From the NCBI GenBank assembly GCA_938041955.1, contig CALISD010000042.1, forward strand, positions 120,226 through 184,225: DNA of 64,000 nt, written 5' to 3'. A program made the translations under genes and the position numbers. Every line of letters begins with the position of its first letter. Position 1 is the stretch's first letter. The stretch comes from an uncultured Granulosicoccaceae bacterium (GTDB taxonomy: Bacteria > Pseudomonadota > Gammaproteobacteria > Granulosicoccales > Granulosicoccaceae). This document shows positions 34,596 to 44,100 of the stretch, in pieces. The notes beneath the pieces are model-generated. The model saw only the letters and a list, made by a program, of their open reading frames with translations. It was not told where the DNA came from and did no database searches.

Positions 34596-34615
34596 TCCAG
34601 CTGAGCTAGGGGCGC
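34596..34615. repeat. Right copy of the 20-bp direct repeat (orphan tRNA-Arg 5' end)
   Basis: Exact copy of the first 20 bases of tRNA-Arg in the same orientation (minus strand), with no rest of a tRNA behind it. Confidence 0.85.
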
Positions 34616-34800
34616 GACGCAGGCTAGAGTGTAAGGTGCTGGTCAACGAACTACAAATTTTGGCTTTAAAGTTTGTGAAAACCAGTGCAAGACAGGGCGC
34701 TACGTTAAAGTTAGCGGCGATCTTCCCGCTAACTCCGTGATATGTCAAAGCTGCACCTGAACCCGGGTGAGTGGCGGCTGGATTTTACTGAGAAGCAGAT

Positions 34801-35232
34801 ATGACTGGTAATGCCGTAGAGAAAAGTGACGAGAGACGTGGATATCGCCGAGTTTCTGATGCAATAGCGTTGCAGATACAGATTATGGATGAGGCGGCAA
34901 ACGAGCACAAATATGATGCCCCCGAATTACCTGATTACCCGACGCACGTGGTGAGCCTTAGCCCGAATGGTCTAAAGTGTTACCACAATGAGCCTTTCAA
35001 CGAGGGCGATATTCTGCAGCTGAGTATGGTGTTTTTTCCGTCAAACTTGCGTATCGACACTACTGCCAAGGTAGTTAACGCCGGTGAGGATGACAAGGCT
35101 CGAAAAAATGATCGTTTCTTTGCTGGCTTGTCTTTTATAGACTTAGAAGACGAAAAAAGCGAACTGCTGCTGGAGCACATTGAACAGGTCGCACGTCAGT
35201 CGTTCGGTGGCGCTGTAAAGCTGATCAACTGA
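34801..35232 (+). CDS. PilZ domain protein
   Basis: 143 residues with the c-di-GMP binding signatures: the RxxxR-type start ERRGYRRVSDAIAL and the later VSLSPNGLKCYH (D/N-x-S-x-x-G pattern), then a beta barrel ending FFAGLSFIDLEDE. PilZ proteins sense cyclic di-GMP and adjust motility, exopolysaccharide or adhesion. It begins about 185 bases beyond the insertion and is convergent with yheT. It could link c-di-GMP to the surface genes downstream, but no direct connection is shown. Confidence 0.82.
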   Translation: MTGNAVEKSDERRGYRRVSDAIALQIQIMDEAANEHKYDAPELPDYPTHVVSLSPNGLKCYHNEPFNEGDILQLSMVFFPSNLRIDTTAKVVNAGEDDKARKNDRFFAGLSFIDLEDEKSELLLEHIEQVARQSFGGAVKLIN

Positions 35233-35271
35233 TCGTGTTAGCAATGATTAAAGCCGCTATTGGCGCTTGAT

Positions 35272-36240
35272 TTAGTTACTGCATAAGTGGTTGACGAGCT
35301 GTGAGCCAACCCGCTCGCATAACCAGTTGCGACCTAGAAAAGGCACCCGTCCGCTGATAAAGGCGACGTGCCCGCCGTGCTCAGTCAATTCAAAATCCAC
35401 CGCCTCCGCGAGTTGGTGGTTCGATGGAATGCAGGCCTCGGTAAAAAACGGATCATCGCGTGACCACAACACATGGGTGGGTGTTTTTATTCTGATCAGG
35501 TCATCGAGTGTGCTTGCTCGACGATAGTAGTCAGCACCACTTTCATAGCCGTGCAACGGGGCTGTGATTTGATGATCAAACTCGGAGAAGGTTGAGACGT
35601 TTTCGAAGTTAAGCTCATCCAGATTAAATTCCGGGTAGCGCTTATGTTTCGCTCTAACGGCTGCTTTCATTTGCTTAATTAGTACCCGCTGATAAACTTT
35701 TGAGAATCCCTGATTCATTCGCTTTGCTCCCTCAGCCAAAGCCAATGGCGGGCTTACCGACATGGCGAAGCGCAACGGATTGTTCGGGTTGTCTGCTAAA
35801 TACTTCAGTAGTGCATTACCACCGAGCGAATAACCTACGGCCGCCATTGGTGCGTCCGGATATCTATCTCTAATGGTCTTTGCCATGAAGGCGATATCTG
35901 CCGTATGGCCCGAATGATATGAACCAGGCGTTCTGTTTGGCTCGCCGCTACACCCGCGAAAATGCATCAGCACTGCACGTATGCCGTGCTGTGGCAGCAA
36001 GTGCATCAGTGATTTTGCATACTGTGAATTGACAGATCCGGTTAAGCCATGAAAAATCAGTGTGATCGGACCTGTATTGTTGGTGGTCCAATTTACGTCC
36101 AGAAAATCTGCATCAGGTGTTTGCAGTCTTTCTTTTACTGTCACGGGTGTTGGTGTGGGTTGTACTTTTGAGGCCCATAGCGTTTGAGCATGGGGATTAC
36201 GAAGCCACCATGCTGGACGGAATTTACTGGAATATAGCAT
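35272..36240 (-). CDS. YheT family alpha/beta hydrolase
   Basis: 322 residues with RNPHAQTLWAS at the start, FHGLTGSVNSQYAKSLM as oxyanion strand, RGCSGEPNRTPGSYHSG, the nucleophile elbow GYSLGGNAL (Ser) and the catalytic His in TEHGGHVAFI. All are hallmarks of the YheT/hydrolase_4-like family, of usual size. Natural substrate unknown; family members are esterases of hydrophobic compounds. Divergent from surE with 65 bases between. Confidence 0.9.
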   Translation of the reverse strand: MLYSSKFRPAWWLRNPHAQTLWASKVQPTPTPVTVKERLQTPDADFLDVNWTTNNTGPITLIFHGLTGSVNSQYAKSLMHLLPQHGIRAVLMHFRGCSGEPNRTPGSYHSGHTADIAFMAKTIRDRYPDAPMAAVGYSLGGNALLKYLADNPNNPLRFAMSVSPPLALAEGAKRMNQGFSKVYQRVLIKQMKAAVRAKHKRYPEFNLDELNFENVSTFSEFDHQITAPLHGYESGADYYRRASTLDDLIRIKTPTHVLWSRDDPFFTEACIPSNHQLAEAVDFELTEHGGHVAFISGRVPFLGRNWLCERVGSQLVNHLCSN

Positions 36241-36305
36241 TGCCTGGGAGGATTCAAAAAAGCTGAGTTGCTACAGTAGAGCCTGAATAAAAAATAATAA
36301 CAATA

Positions 36306-37055
36306 ATGAATATTCTGATTTCTAACGATGATGGCTGGCAGGCGCCAGGGATCATCGCACTTGCAGAAGCGGTAAAAAGCTTTGCAAGTATAAAAGTAGT
36401 AGCACCCGATCGTAATCGGAGTGCGGCAAGCAACTCATTAACGTTAATGAATCCTGTCAGGGCGACACAGCAAGCGCCTGACTGGTATAGCGTTGATGGC
36501 ACGCCAACCGATTGTGTCAACCTTGCGCTGAATGGTTTACTCGAGTGGACGCCTGACCTGGTGATCAGCGGGATTAACGCAGGTCCAAACCTTGGCGATG
36601 ATGTTGTTTACTCCGGAACTGTTGCTGCCGCTATGGAAGGTTTCTTTCATGGTTTGCCAGCGATGGCCTTTTCACTGGCCGGTGTTGCAGGGCGCTTTGA
36701 TATAGCGGCCCAGGTTGCAGCAGATCTCATCAAGCGCTGTGTCGATAGTCCCCTGCTTGAAAAAAATATGTTGAGCATAAACATTCCGGATCTGGCCGAC
36801 GCGGACTCAGTCCTTCTGTCTGTGACCAGGCTCGGCCGTCGTAACCGTTCTAAAAACAGCATTCAACAAGTTGACCCGCGCGGTGAAAAAATATTCTGGA
36901 TTGGTGCGGTTGGTAAGCCGGATGATGCCGGCGAGGGCACAGACTTTTATGCTGTAGCGAATGGTGAAGTCGCTGTCACCCCCATTTCTACTGACATGAC
37001 AGCACATGATCGTGTTGCGCCCCTGGCGCAGTGGTTAACAGGAGGTGCAGTATGA
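36306..37055 (+). CDS. surE: 5'/3'-nucleotidase SurE
   Basis: 249 residues starting MNILISNDDGWQAPGIIALA (catalytic Asp-Asp at 8-9), VVAPDRNRSAASNSLTL, YSVDGTPTDCVNLAL, and SGINAGPNLGDDVVYSGTVA. SurE is a metal-dependent nucleotidase and polyphosphatase important in stationary phase. It heads surE-pcm-nlpD-rpoS, a hallmark gammaproteobacterial cluster, and its stop overlaps the pcm start (ATGA). Confidence 0.95.
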   Translation: MNILISNDDGWQAPGIIALAEAVKSFASIKVVAPDRNRSAASNSLTLMNPVRATQQAPDWYSVDGTPTDCVNLALNGLLEWTPDLVISGINAGPNLGDDVVYSGTVAAAMEGFFHGLPAMAFSLAGVAGRFDIAAQVAADLIKRCVDSPLLEKNMLSINIPDLADADSVLLSVTRLGRRNRSKNSIQQVDPRGEKIFWIGAVGKPDDAGEGTDFYAVANGEVAVTPISTDMTAHDRVAPLAQWLTGGAV

Positions 37056-37750
37056 ATATGGAAGCTCGAATTCAAGGTATTGGAATGACTTCGGTCAGAA
37101 CGCGTAAGCGTTTGGTTGCACGCTTGCGTGAAGCTGGAATCAATAACGAGGCTGTGTTGGATGCCATGATTGCAATGCCTCGCCATATGTTTGTCGACGA
37201 GGCGATGGAGTCACGCGCCTATGAAGATTGCGCGCTACCAATTGGTGAAGGGCAGACGATCTCGCAACCCTACGTAGTGGCGTTGATGACACAGCTGATC
37301 CTTGAGAGTCAGGCCAGTGCGCCATCGGAGCAGTCGAATGGAATTTCCAGGGTGCTCGAGATTGGTACGGGGTCCGGCTACCAGGCTGCGATCTTGTCGT
37401 TGCTGGTAGAGAAGGTCTATACCGTTGAGCGAATTCGCTCTCTCGCGCATAGGTGCACAACTCGTTTCAGACAACTGGGTATCCGCAATGTCAATGCGCG
37501 CTATACGGACGGTTTTGACGGGTGGTCTGGTGAGGCGCCGTTCGACGCCATTGTCGTTACCGCAGCAATGGAGTCTGTTCCGCCGGAACTTGTGGCCCAG
37601 CTTCGCCCGGGTGGTGTGTTGGTAGGGCCCGTGGGTCCACAGGATGGGGCTCAGTACCTTTCAGTGGTCCGTCTGCGCGACAACCTTGAATTGCAGACCC
37701 GGCAAGTGGCATCGGTGAAATTTGTGCCGTTTTTGCCCGGCATCTGTTAG
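37052..37750 (+). CDS. pcm: Protein-L-isoaspartate O-methyltransferase
   Basis: 232 residues from ATG 37052, coupled to surE by four bases. Contains AMPRHMFVDEAMESRAYED, GQTISQPYVVALM and the S-adenosylmethionine motif VLEIGTGSGYQAAIL, then DAIVVTAAMESVPPELVAQL, all typical of Pcm. It repairs isoaspartyl residues in ageing proteins. A start at 37031 would add seven residues and deepen the overlap, so I prefer 37052. Confidence 0.95.
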   Translation: MNMEARIQGIGMTSVRTRKRLVARLREAGINNEAVLDAMIAMPRHMFVDEAMESRAYEDCALPIGEGQTISQPYVVALMTQLILESQASAPSEQSNGISRVLEIGTGSGYQAAILSLLVEKVYTVERIRSLAHRCTTRFRQLGIRNVNARYTDGFDGWSGEAPFDAIVVTAAMESVPPELVAQLRPGGVLVGPVGPQDGAQYLSVVRLRDNLELQTRQVASVKFVPFLPGIC

Positions 37751-37855
37751 GTCTGTTTGTGAGCTTGTGTTTGCCGAATTTGGGCGGATATGGGCTGTTT
37801 AGGTTACAAAAGGGTAGTAACTGCTTTAAGAAGTAGCTCTTCAACACTGTTTTCA

Positions 37856-37884
37856 TTGCAGATTTTTCAATCCTGCCGTATAAA
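37856..37884 (+). promoter_or_regulatory. Candidate promoter upstream of nlpD
   Basis: TATAAA (37879-37884) with TTGCAG (37856-37861) exactly 17 bases upstream, in the 302-base gap after pcm. The gap shows no other feature. Such a promoter would separate nlpD-rpoS from surE-pcm. Judged by eye. Confidence 0.45.
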
Positions 37885-38052
37885 TGGCCACTGACAGTCC
37901 GCGCCTACGCACCGCTGGCTGTCTATTCGATGTTTCACCGCACAATAACGTCGCAACATTACCAGAATCGCCCGATGGACTCGGCGCCTGGCCTGCAATC
38001 GAGTTGCGCGGATGAACCTCGGCCTCAATTTATTAGAAGACTAAGGTTGAAA

Positions 38053-39129
38053 ATGAACACAAAACTGCTCGGCACCGCTCTGTTTGCCGCTTCTACTGCC
38101 ATGAGTGGCTGCGGAATTCTGGAGACAATTGATATTCCAGAGTTTCGCTTTGATTCCAATTCCTACATTGTTCAGCCTGGGGATACGCTTGGCTCCGTTG
38201 CCAGTCGTTACAAGGTTGACCCTGATTCGTTGATCTCGGTTAACTCACTGGAGCTTGCCGAATTAATTCCGGGGCAACGGCTTGTACTTCTTCGTGATGA
38301 GGAGGTAGCCTCGATGGCGGCTATGGCTAATTCTCGAAACGCTTCAGTTCGAAATACCTCGGTTCAAGGCGGCAACGCTGCTGTTCAAGCGACTGGGGTG
38401 GGACAGACTGTCGTTATCCCAAATGCAACGCAGACGGTTGACGTCGCAGCACCAGCCGTTACGACCGATACTATTCTTACCAAGCCCATGCCAACTGAAG
38501 AGATCATTGAGGTGGTTGATGCAGCTTCCGGCGTGCAGGTCACCGATGAATTGCTTGATGATCAGCCTGTGTTCTTGCCGGAAGTGAGTCAGGCCGATGT
38601 TGATCGCCCGGAAGGTGTTGAAGAAATAATCCAAACAGTTAATGCTGATCAGACCGTTGCGATGAATAATCGACTTGATATTCCCAGTTCGGGCTCAGTG
38701 AATATCATTGACGCAAATTCGGAAAATCCAGTCAAGCGTGTGACTGTTAACGAGCAGGCTGATGGTTGGAACTGGCCGGCGATTGGTATGATCACTCGTG
38801 AATTTGATCTGCGCGAGATAAATCGTCAGGGATTAGATATTGATCCGGGTCCCGGTGCCGGTGTTCAGGCGGCCGCTGATGGTGAGGTGGTTTACAGTGG
38901 CAGGGATCTGGCGAGTTATGGCAATTTGGTCATCTTACGTCACGACGATAATTTCTTAAGCGCCTATTCTAAAGTAAGTGATATTTTTGTTAAGGAAAAT
39001 CAGAAAGTTAAAGCAGGTGATTTGATCGCGGCGGTGGGCAGTGATCAGTCTGGTGAGACAGAATTGCACTTTGAAATCCGCCGAAACGGTGAGCCTGTCA
39101 ATCCGATTGACTATTTACCGGCGCTTTAA
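38053..39129 (+). CDS. nlpD: Murein hydrolase activator NlpD
   Basis: 358 residues from ATG 38053. Lipoprotein signal with lipobox MSGC (Cys 20). A LysM domain (about 35-85: YIVQPGDTLGSVASRYKVDP, NSLELAELIPGQRL), a Val/Thr-rich linker, and a LytM/M23 domain near the C-terminus (GLDIDPGPGAGVQAAADGEV, LHFEIRRNGEPVNPIDYLPA). In NlpD the LytM domain lacks a full set of zinc ligands and activates the amidase AmiC; here only the first His is missing from the GxxHxGxD position (QGLDI), consistent with that. An upstream frame from 37930 adds a basic segment before the signal and is rejected. Precedes rpoS as usual. Confidence 0.94.
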   Translation: MNTKLLGTALFAASTAMSGCGILETIDIPEFRFDSNSYIVQPGDTLGSVASRYKVDPDSLISVNSLELAELIPGQRLVLLRDEEVASMAAMANSRNASVRNTSVQGGNAAVQATGVGQTVVIPNATQTVDVAAPAVTTDTILTKPMPTEEIIEVVDAASGVQVTDELLDDQPVFLPEVSQADVDRPEGVEEIIQTVNADQTVAMNNRLDIPSSGSVNIIDANSENPVKRVTVNEQADGWNWPAIGMITREFDLREINRQGLDIDPGPGAGVQAAADGEVVYSGRDLASYGNLVILRHDDNFLSAYSKVSDIFVKENQKVKAGDLIAAVGSDQSGETELHFEIRRNGEPVNPIDYLPAL

Positions 39130-39179
39130 ACACTGATTGGCACCATTCTTGCATATGCTATGTTCGAAGTTTTTTATAA

Positions 39180-39278
39180 GCGCCAGATGACTGGCGCCTC
39201 CCGGATCTTTAAGGTCCGGGCAGATTTCGCAACAACAATAATAATAAATAAAATAGCAATTATGCGGAGAGTGATGAA
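39180..39278 (+). promoter_or_regulatory. rpoS leader with two hairpins and an (AAN)6 tract
   Basis: GCGCCAG/CTGGCGC (39180-39186, 39191-39197) and CCCGGA/TCCGGG (39200-39205, 39215-39220) form two tight hairpins. AAC AAC AAT AAT AAT AAA (39231-39248) follows. This A-rich triplet repeat is the form bound by the distal face of Hfq. The ribosome-binding site GGAG is at 39266-39269. In E. coli the rpoS leader also pairs structure with Hfq sites for small-RNA control; the parallel here is inference. Confidence 0.55.
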
Positions 39279-40310
39279 ATGGGCCAGAGTGAACTAGCAA
39301 CGTGGGATAGCAGCGAAGACAGTGAAGATCGCGTAGCGCACACCACACGAGTAGAAGATGTAGTCGACGACGCAGAGGCGGAAGCTGAAGAAGAGTTTCA
39401 GGAAGAAGAAACCTTCGCTGATCAGCTTCGTCGCACCAAAGAAGCTTCGCCGAGCAACAAGGCACGAGCTCGCGACATGGACGCGACTCGGCTGTACTTA
39501 AAAGAGATTGAACACTCTCCGTTGCTCACGGCTGACGAAGAAAAGAGTTACACCCGACTAGCGCAAAAAGGCGACGAGAAAGCTCGCGCTAAAATGATTG
39601 AGTGCAACTTACGTCTGGTCGTAAAAATCGCCAGACGCTATTTAAATAGAGGTTTAACGCTTCTGGATCTGATAGAAGAGGGCAACCTCGGCTTGATTCA
39701 TTCAGTTGAAAAGTTTGACCCGGAGCGTGGCTTTCGCTTTTCTACTTACGCCACCTGGTGGATTCGTCAGACCATCGAGCGTGCGTTGATGAACCAGACA
39801 CGTACCATCCGTTTGCCAATACACGTGGTGAAGGAGATGAATGTGTACCTGAAGGCAGAGCGGCGTCTGCAGCAGTCGATGGATCGTGAGCCGACGGTTG
39901 AAGATATCGCCGAAGAGTGCGAGAAGCCGGTCGCTGATGTCAAGCGCCTGCTTGGTCTGCGCGACCGCGTGACGTCAGTGGATGTATCGCTTGGGCCGGA
40001 TGGTGACCGTCCTCTATTGGATATTATCCCTGATGACAACAACCCGGACCCGGCCTGGAAGCTTCAGGACGATAACACCCATAAGCAAATCAACGGTTGG
40101 TTGATGAAGCTTGAGCCAAAGCACCGCGATGTGCTGGTAAGACGTTTCGGTTTACATGGCTATGAGCGTACTACTTTGGAAGATGTTGGTCGTGAACTGG
40201 GTGTTACCCGGGAACGTGTACGTCAAATTCAGATGGAAGCATTGAAAAAGCTTCGTCGTATCCTTGAAGGCAGTGGTCACAACTGGGAAGCGTTGTTAGA
40301 AGGCGATTGA
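39279..40310 (+). CDS. rpoS: RNA polymerase sigma factor RpoS
   Basis: 343 residues of the sigma-70 group 2 family. Region 1.2 near [21 protein letters not shown], region 2 with [29 protein letters not shown] and [16 protein letters not shown], region 3, and region 4 with [19 protein letters not shown]. The acidic N-terminus (about 1-55, Glu/Asp-rich) resembles RpoS of other gammaproteobacteria, and the position after nlpD supports RpoS rather than RpoD or RpoH. Master regulator of stationary-phase and stress genes. The start is ATG 39279; an out-of-frame ATG at 39274 makes a 7-codon reading frame that overlaps it. Confidence 0.96.
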   Translation: MGQSELATWDSSEDSEDRVAHTTRVEDVVDDAEAEAEEEFQEEETFADQLRRTKEASPSNKARARDMDATRLYLKEIEHSPLLTADEEKSYTRLAQKGDEKARAKMIECNLRLVVKIARRYLNRGLTLLDLIEEGNLGLIHSVEKFDPERGFRFSTYATWWIRQTIERALMNQTRTIRLPIHVVKEMNVYLKAERRLQQSMDREPTVEDIAEECEKPVADVKRLLGLRDRVTSVDVSLGPDGDRPLLDIIPDDNNPDPAWKLQDDNTHKQINGWLMKLEPKHRDVLVRRFGLHGYERTTLEDVGRELGVTRERVRQIQMEALKKLRRILEGSGHNWEALLEGD

Positions 40311-40331
40311 TCAGTGTGAGTTTTTTGACAG

Positions 40332-40351
40332 TGCGCCAAATAGTTGGCGCA
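40332..40351 (+). terminator. Stem-loop after rpoS
   Basis: TGCGCCAA (40332-40339), loop ATAG, TTGGCGCA (40344-40351), an eight-pair perfect stem 21 bases after the stop. No T-tract follows, so intrinsic termination is not certain. Confidence 0.5.
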
Positions 40352-41195
40352 TATCGTCAATGTAGTGACTGGTCACAGAAGGGCAGGGGAAAAACCTGTT
40401 TTGTTTGATTCTGCCTTATTGATGCCTTGACCGCCTACTTTGGCACCCTACAGTTCGGCAGGTGTGGCATATGTCTTTCTAACGAGGCATTCTTATTAGT
40501 TTACACGAAGAATTCGCCTCTAAAAGTCAGCAAGTTCATGTGGCCAGAGATACTCTCGGTGAATTTGTCCTACGGCTATTCAAACCAGGTACGGCAGCGA
40601 CCGTTATCTGAAGCTGAAAACTGACAAAGAAAGCTAGCCGAACTTCATCAGAACTTCAGCATAAAGCTCCCTGTGTCCCGGGGGTATCACAGTTTCTATG
40701 GCAATGCTTATCGCCAAGGCACTGAGTGGAGCAGGATGTTGAATCCCGTCGATCCGCCGCCGACCATGCTGCAGAAGATATACCGGTGGTGCAGCTATTA
40801 AAAGACACTCCCTGAAACCTTCCACAAGACCATTTGTGGGTGGCACCTTTCCAACGCCAATCGCTTAAGTGTAGGTTGTAAAAGCCCAGTAACAGGCGGA
40901 ATAAAATAGGCCACTGCGCAACTGACACAGCGCGCACATCTTCTCCTTTCGAATTTTTGTGACACAACAACTAAATGATCCTAGATCATCAAAGTGTTCA
41001 ATGATGGCACATTTGTTAACAATTTCAATTCGTAGCAATGTCAAAGGCTTGCACATCTTATTTCTGGCTAATCCGTCTCTTCGCGGTAATGCCGCAATTC
41101 ACTACTACACTCTTGCAACGGGAGTAGGCGCTTCCGTTGAAGTACTGCGTTCGGGTGGATCAAGGAGCTGTTTGAGATATTTTTGGTGACGGTAA
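40352..41195. other. Long non-coding region upstream of the giant repeat-protein gene
   Basis: About 845 bases without a convincing gene. The few open frames on both strands are short, lack ribosome-binding sites and look like chance. I searched by eye for a cyclic-di-GMP riboswitch consensus or a clear sigma-70 promoter and saw neither. It probably holds the promoter and control sites of the 20-kb unit that follows. A GGTGACGGT ribosome-binding site is just before the ATG at 41196. Confidence 0.5.
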
Positions 41196-44100
41196 ATGAT
41201 AAGAAAAATTAAATATCTGCTTTTCGCTGTAGTGGCGTTGTGTTCCACTCAGGTCTTTGCACTGAGTATCTCACTAGATAGTACGAGCTCAATTGATTCA
41301 GGTGTTGATTGTGAAGTTGCTACCTATCGGTTCGGCACTAATGAATCCTGGAATGGCACGGCACTGGAACTCTTAGTCGAGGTGTTTGCCGAAGACAATG
41401 AAAACACCAATGGTTTCTGTGTCGGTGTCACCGATGGCGTTTTTACTGTTAATTTGCGTGATACAGACGTGGGTGATGATGTCGCTTATGTCGATGCGAA
41501 TTTTACCGTGGTTAGTGCAGGTACCACTACGCCGATACCGGTAGACAGAATTACTGCGACGGGATTTGATCTCGATAAAAGTGCTGGAACCGGTGCGTTG
41601 TCTACTGATACGGATGACATTTATCTCAGTGGGGCGGGTGCGGCTTACCTGTCTGGTTCAACCAATGTGACTTATAGCAGTGGTAGTTTTCCTGGGGGAC
41701 ATGACGTCCATATGAAGGGGCAAACCCAGGGTGACTGTGCAGATTCGCCTGCCACTCCAGTGCCTAGTTGTAGAGCCTCTGCATCATGGGTTGGGGCTGG
41801 CAATTTGGTGGCAGGCTTCAGTGCCAGATTCCAAAACGACAATGCCTATGGTCAGTATGATGTAGCAGATCCCGGTGCATTGCGAAGGTTGCAATTGTCA
41901 TTGGAAGATCGTCATGCAGAAGAAGTGCTTGCTGATGTAGATGACCATGGTGACACCCCGCTTTCTTATGGAGATGCTTCACACCCCCAAGTTTCACTTA
42001 ATACCATATTGGGAGGCGGATTGGCGGCTGACGATGAGATCGCTTTTCAATCCAGCGTTGGTGCTGATGGCGACGACGCCGATCTCGTTGCAAATTCCCC
42101 GAACCGGGACGATGAAGATGCTGTGTTTCGTAACGGAGTTGAACTCGATAACCAAACGCTTACGGCGGGTGTAACTGAGGTTATTGCAATCACCACATTT
42201 GGTGACGGTTACCTGACTGGCTGGATCGATTTTAATGCGGATGGTGACTTCACTGATGCTGGTGAGAAGATCATTAATGATACTTTCATTAACAGTACCA
42301 CTGTAGTGAACACCAGTGTAAATGTTGCAGTGCCATTGGGGGCGGTTGGAGGGCCTACCTATGCACGCTTTAGATTTAATAAAATTTCAGGCATTGGTCA
42401 CTCTGGCCCGGGCGATGCCGGGGAAGTAGAAGACTACCGGGTAATGATCGATCCGATGACGCCTGAATACAATATGGTGAAGACGTCAGATACCTCAGTC
42501 ATCACTACAGCGGGTGTTATTACTTACACATTTGCATTTACTAACACAGGAAATGTGATTCTGTCTAACCTCACGGTTAGTGATCCGAATATAGATTCAG
42601 GGTCTCTTAGCGGTTGCCCGATTGCTACGTTGGCAATTGGCCAGACAGCCTCTTGTACTGCTACCAGAACGATATCCCAAACACAGATAGATAGTGCAAC
42701 ACCGTTAACTAATACGGCGACACCAACTGCAGAAGATCCGATAGGTGGTGCAGCAATAGAAACCAGTGCAGCGGATAACTCGACACAAACCACAGTAATG
42801 CCTAGTTATCTGTCAACTCTTGTAAAGCCGGCACCGGTTAACGCTGACAATGATGCAAGTGCTGATGTCAGTGTCGATGACACGCTCACTTATACCATTA
42901 CCGCTACAAATACCGGCACCGGAACGCTGACCAATTTTGTAATCAACGACTCGATAATTACCCCATCTACCAATACTTGCCCATCGGTACCGCCTGGTGG
43001 CACCTGTGTGTTAACAGGTACTTACATTGTTAGTGCTGCCGATGTAGCTGCGGGTGTTGTTAACAACTCTGCTGATTCCAGTTCCAATGAAGCACCTGCG
43101 CAAGTCGCTAGTCAAACAGTGCCGGTTCCATTGCCAGCACACACAATTGCGAAATCTAACCCAACCAACGCTGATGAAGATGGCAGTGGTGATATCAGTG
43201 CGGGTGACACATTAACGTACATAGTGACGGCTACCAATTCGGCTGCTGCCAATCTGACCAACCTTGTCGTTAGTGATCCGATGCTGACACCAAGCATCAA
43301 CACCTGTGCTTTTATAGCTCCAGGCAACACATGCGTTTTAACAGGAACTTATGTGGTTAGTGCTGCAGATGTTGCCGCCATGACTATTGATAACACCGCA
43401 TCGGCAAGTTCTGATCAAACAGTGCCGTTGACTGATGATGTCTCTACGCCACTTCTTAGCCCGATGCTTGCGATTGATAAACCGGCACCGGCTAACACGG
43501 ATGAAGACGGTAGTACTGATGTCAGTGTGGGGGATACGTTGATTTACACCGTCACCGCCACCAATAGCGGTACCGCAACCTTAACCAATGTTGTGGTCAC
43601 AGATTCACTGACTACACCGTCAAGCATTACGTGTGCATCAGTGCCTGCGAACGGCACCTGTGTATTGACTGGTGCATACACTGTGACCGCAGCTGATGTG
43701 ATTGCGACAACGATCGACAATACAGCGACTGCTGATAGTGACCAGACCGGTCCGGTAGATGACACGCAGACAGTCACTGTCAATGCGCCAGCTCATACGC
43801 TGGACAAGGCCGCGCCGGTTAATCTTGATGAAGATGGCAGTACCGATGTCAGTGTAGGGGACACGCTGTCTTACACCATTAGCGCTACCAATAGTGGTGC
43901 TGCTACGCTCACTAATCTGGTGGTTAGTGATCCGATGATCACACCAAATACCACCACTTGTGCGTTCGTTGCACCAGCAGCTACCTGTGTGTTGACCGGT
44001 ACCTATGCAGTGACAGCCGCTGATGTAACAGCAGGCAGTATTGTAAACACCGCCAGTAGTGATTCTGATCAGACTGATCCGTTAGACGACACAGAAACCG

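Larger units (their letters stand above)
33186..34615. mobile_element. Small insertion at the tRNA-Arg 5' end, bounded by a 20-bp direct repeat
   Basis: The last 20 bases at each border (33186-33205 and 34596-34615) are identical and equal the acceptor and D-arm start of tRNA-Arg. About 1.4 kb lie between, with an unknown small gene and a broken HNH endonuclease gene, but no integrase. Beyond the right copy, on the minus strand, TTGTAG, 17 bases, then TACACT stands 12 bases before the tRNA fragment, resembling the original tRNA promoter. The element is therefore inferred to be an integrated remnant or satellite that separated the tRNA from its promoter. Confidence 0.72.

Noticed and set aside
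34210..34609. Open frames of 110-121 residues on both strands at the right end of the insertion
   Set aside because: They overlap each other on opposite strands, have skewed composition and cover the HNH 3' end or hairpins.
34596..34615. Second tRNA-Arg gene
   Set aside because: Only the first 20 bases are present; there is no anticodon arm, T-arm or 3' acceptor strand, so it is an orphan fragment.
40656..40970. 104-residue minus-strand open frame before the giant gene
   Set aside because: Cys/Ser/Trp-rich random-looking translation without ribosome-binding site or family pattern.
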